Assembly (NCBI GenBank): GCA_024653845.1
Contig: JANLHA010000229.1
Location: 1 to 6,156, forward strand
DNA length: 6,156 bases
From: Candidatus Omnitrophota bacterium
GTDB lineage: Bacteria > Omnitrophota > Gorgyraeia > Zapsychrales > JANLHA01
Direction of reading: 5' to 3'
In this document: positions 5,189-6,156 of the stretch, one piece after another
How positions within the stretch are numbered: the stretch's first letter is position 1
How the letters are laid out: each line of letters begins with the position of its first letter
Notes under the pieces: generated by a model
Databases searched by the model: none
What the model saw: the letters and a program-made list of their open reading frames with translations, nothing else
What the model was told of the DNA's origin: nothing
Program-made: the position numbers and the translations under genes

Positions 5189-6156
5189 ATGTCTGTGGCC
5201 ATCCGACGAGGTTTCGTCATACGCGTCATTGCATGGGTGATGATCTTCGGTACCCTTGTTTATTTTGGTTTTGAACAAACCAAATCCGAAAATCACAATA
5301 TCCTTTTGAGTCAGGCCCTTCACAATTATCAGCTTCGTGAACAGCGTTATCTTATTCAACATCAAGCATTGCAAAGCCAAGTCGAAGAATTGGAATTGGC
5401 CAAGGCGGATTTGGAAAAACGTTTGAGCGGATTTGAAAATAACGTGACGGCTCTGAATGGCCAGATTCAAAGTTTCACATCTCAACGGCAGAAATCGGAA
5501 AAGCGGGTTCAATCTTTGACCAAACAAAGAGATCAGTTGGTTAAAAAATTACGACAGCAAGTTTTTCAGCAGAAGCAGCAGAGTGATATGGTCAAAGCCG
5601 CGACCCAAGTAGAAGCCCAGTTAGCACAAGCCGTGCAAGAAAAACAAAAATTGGAAATAGAACTCAAACAACTCAAAGATATGTTGTCTTCGGATGTCCA
5701 GCATGTCGCAGGACTCAAACAGCAAAGTTTGAAGGTGCAGGATCAATTGAGTGTCGTTCAAGGGGATCAAGAGAAATGGATTCGTGAAGCCAAAGAGCAG
5801 CAGCAATTGGCCGAACGTTTTGCAGTAGAATTGGCTAAGAGCAAACAAGAGCGAGAGTCTTTGAACAATAGTGTTAAGCGATTGATCGATGAGAATGCTC
5901 AATTGCAGCAAAGAGTGCAGAAGCTTGTTTCTACTCAAGGCGGTGTCGATAGAAATTCTCAAGTGAACGCAAAAGGGCAAAAGGGAATTGAGCTTTCTCC
6001 CATTGTGGTGAGCGCTCGTCAAGGTGTCGAACTTCCGAAAGCAGAATCTTTCATTCAAGCCCCTCCCGCAAATTTTAATGGAAATGTGGTTAGCGTGAAT
6101 GAAGAAAACAACTTTGTTATCGTTGATATCGGAGATACGGCAGGATTAAAGTTGGG
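5189..6156 (+). CDS. Membrane-anchored coiled-coil envelope protein (3' end outside window)
   Basis: The frame is open from ATG 5189 to the window edge (322 codons). GGGGAG at 5178-5183 lies 5 bases before the ATG and fixes the start. A short basic N-terminus (MSVAIRRG) leads into one transmembrane helix near residues 10-28, so the bulk should lie on the outer face of the inner membrane. Residues about 45-250 form a long, Gln/Lys/Glu-rich region with heptad-like leucines (for example VEELELAKADLEKRL), predicted as a coiled coil. After a low-complexity linker, a small beta domain starts near 298: GNVVSVNEENNFVIVDIGD followed by GLKLG. This pattern of G-x-V, then N-F-V-I-V-D-I-G, then G-x-x-x-G occurs at the end of envelope coiled-coil proteins in several poorly characterised lineages. 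Function is unknown. No sequence link to the sugar genes is visible, and its own promoter suggests a separate transcription unit. Confidence 0.85.
   Translation, partial: MSVAIRRGFVIRVIAWVMIFGTLVYFGFEQTKSENHNILLSQALHNYQLREQRYLIQHQALQSQVEELELAKADLEKRLSGFENNVTALNGQIQSFTSQRQKSEKRVQSLTKQRDQLVKKLRQQVFQQKQQSDMVKAATQVEAQLAQAVQEKQKLEIELKQLKDMLSSDVQHVAGLKQQSLKVQDQLSVVQGDQEKWIREAKEQQQLAERFAVELAKSKQERESLNNSVKRLIDENAQLQQRVQKLVSTQGGVDRNSQVNAKGQKGIELSPIVVSARQGVELPKAESFIQAPPANFNGNVVSVNEENNFVIVDIGDTAGLKL

Noticed and set aside
5123..6058. Two minus-strand open frames (5123-5527 and 5621-6058)
   Set aside because: They lie opposite a plus-strand frame that is open from 5189 to the edge and has a good ribosome site, membrane helix and coiled-coil pattern. 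Their Leu/Phe-rich products are what the complement of a Gln/Lys-rich coiled coil gives.

Overview
The window is a plus-strand run of six genes, the first and last cut by the window edges. Base use is moderately AT-rich and coding density is high. A lipoprotein with a clear lipobox, two Sec-type secreted proteins and a membrane-anchored coiled-coil protein suggest a diderm bacterium. The overall gene style (a secreted clan GH-A hydrolase carrying TPR-like units, and a coiled-coil protein with a small Gly/Val-rich C-terminal domain) would suit an uncultured lineage of the Omnitrophota/PVC type. That placement is an impression from protein style; nothing in the window proves it.

Region 1 (1-3265) looks like one operon. 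It holds the tail of a membrane protein that is probably a MalF-type permease, a MalG-type sugar ABC permease overlapping it at TAATG, and, 12 bases later, a 778-residue secreted protein. That protein joins helical TPR-like units to a catalytic TIM barrel of the GH2/clan GH-A kind. Region 2 (3266-4313) is a self-contained unit: a good sigma70-type promoter, a strong Shine-Dalgarno site, a 294-residue secreted protein made almost entirely of two 131-residue repeats, and a strong rho-independent terminator. Region 3 (4314-5075) encodes a lipoprotein with a probable carbohydrate-binding beta-sandwich. Region 4 (5076-6156) has its own likely promoter and starts a membrane-anchored coiled-coil protein that leaves the window.

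The most notable point is that the repeat making up the region 2 protein also occurs at the N-terminus of the neighbouring glycoside hydrolase, with a more decayed further copy behind it. The repeat has a signature of the form W-D-x-x-G-W-[FY]-W. My working model is a carbohydrate-processing locus: the hydrolase cuts or remodels a glucan-like polymer outside the cytoplasm, the repeat protein and lipoprotein bind the same polymer or the enzyme, and the ABC transporter takes up the products. The repeat-enzyme relationship is visible in the sequence; the substrate and the joint function are inference.
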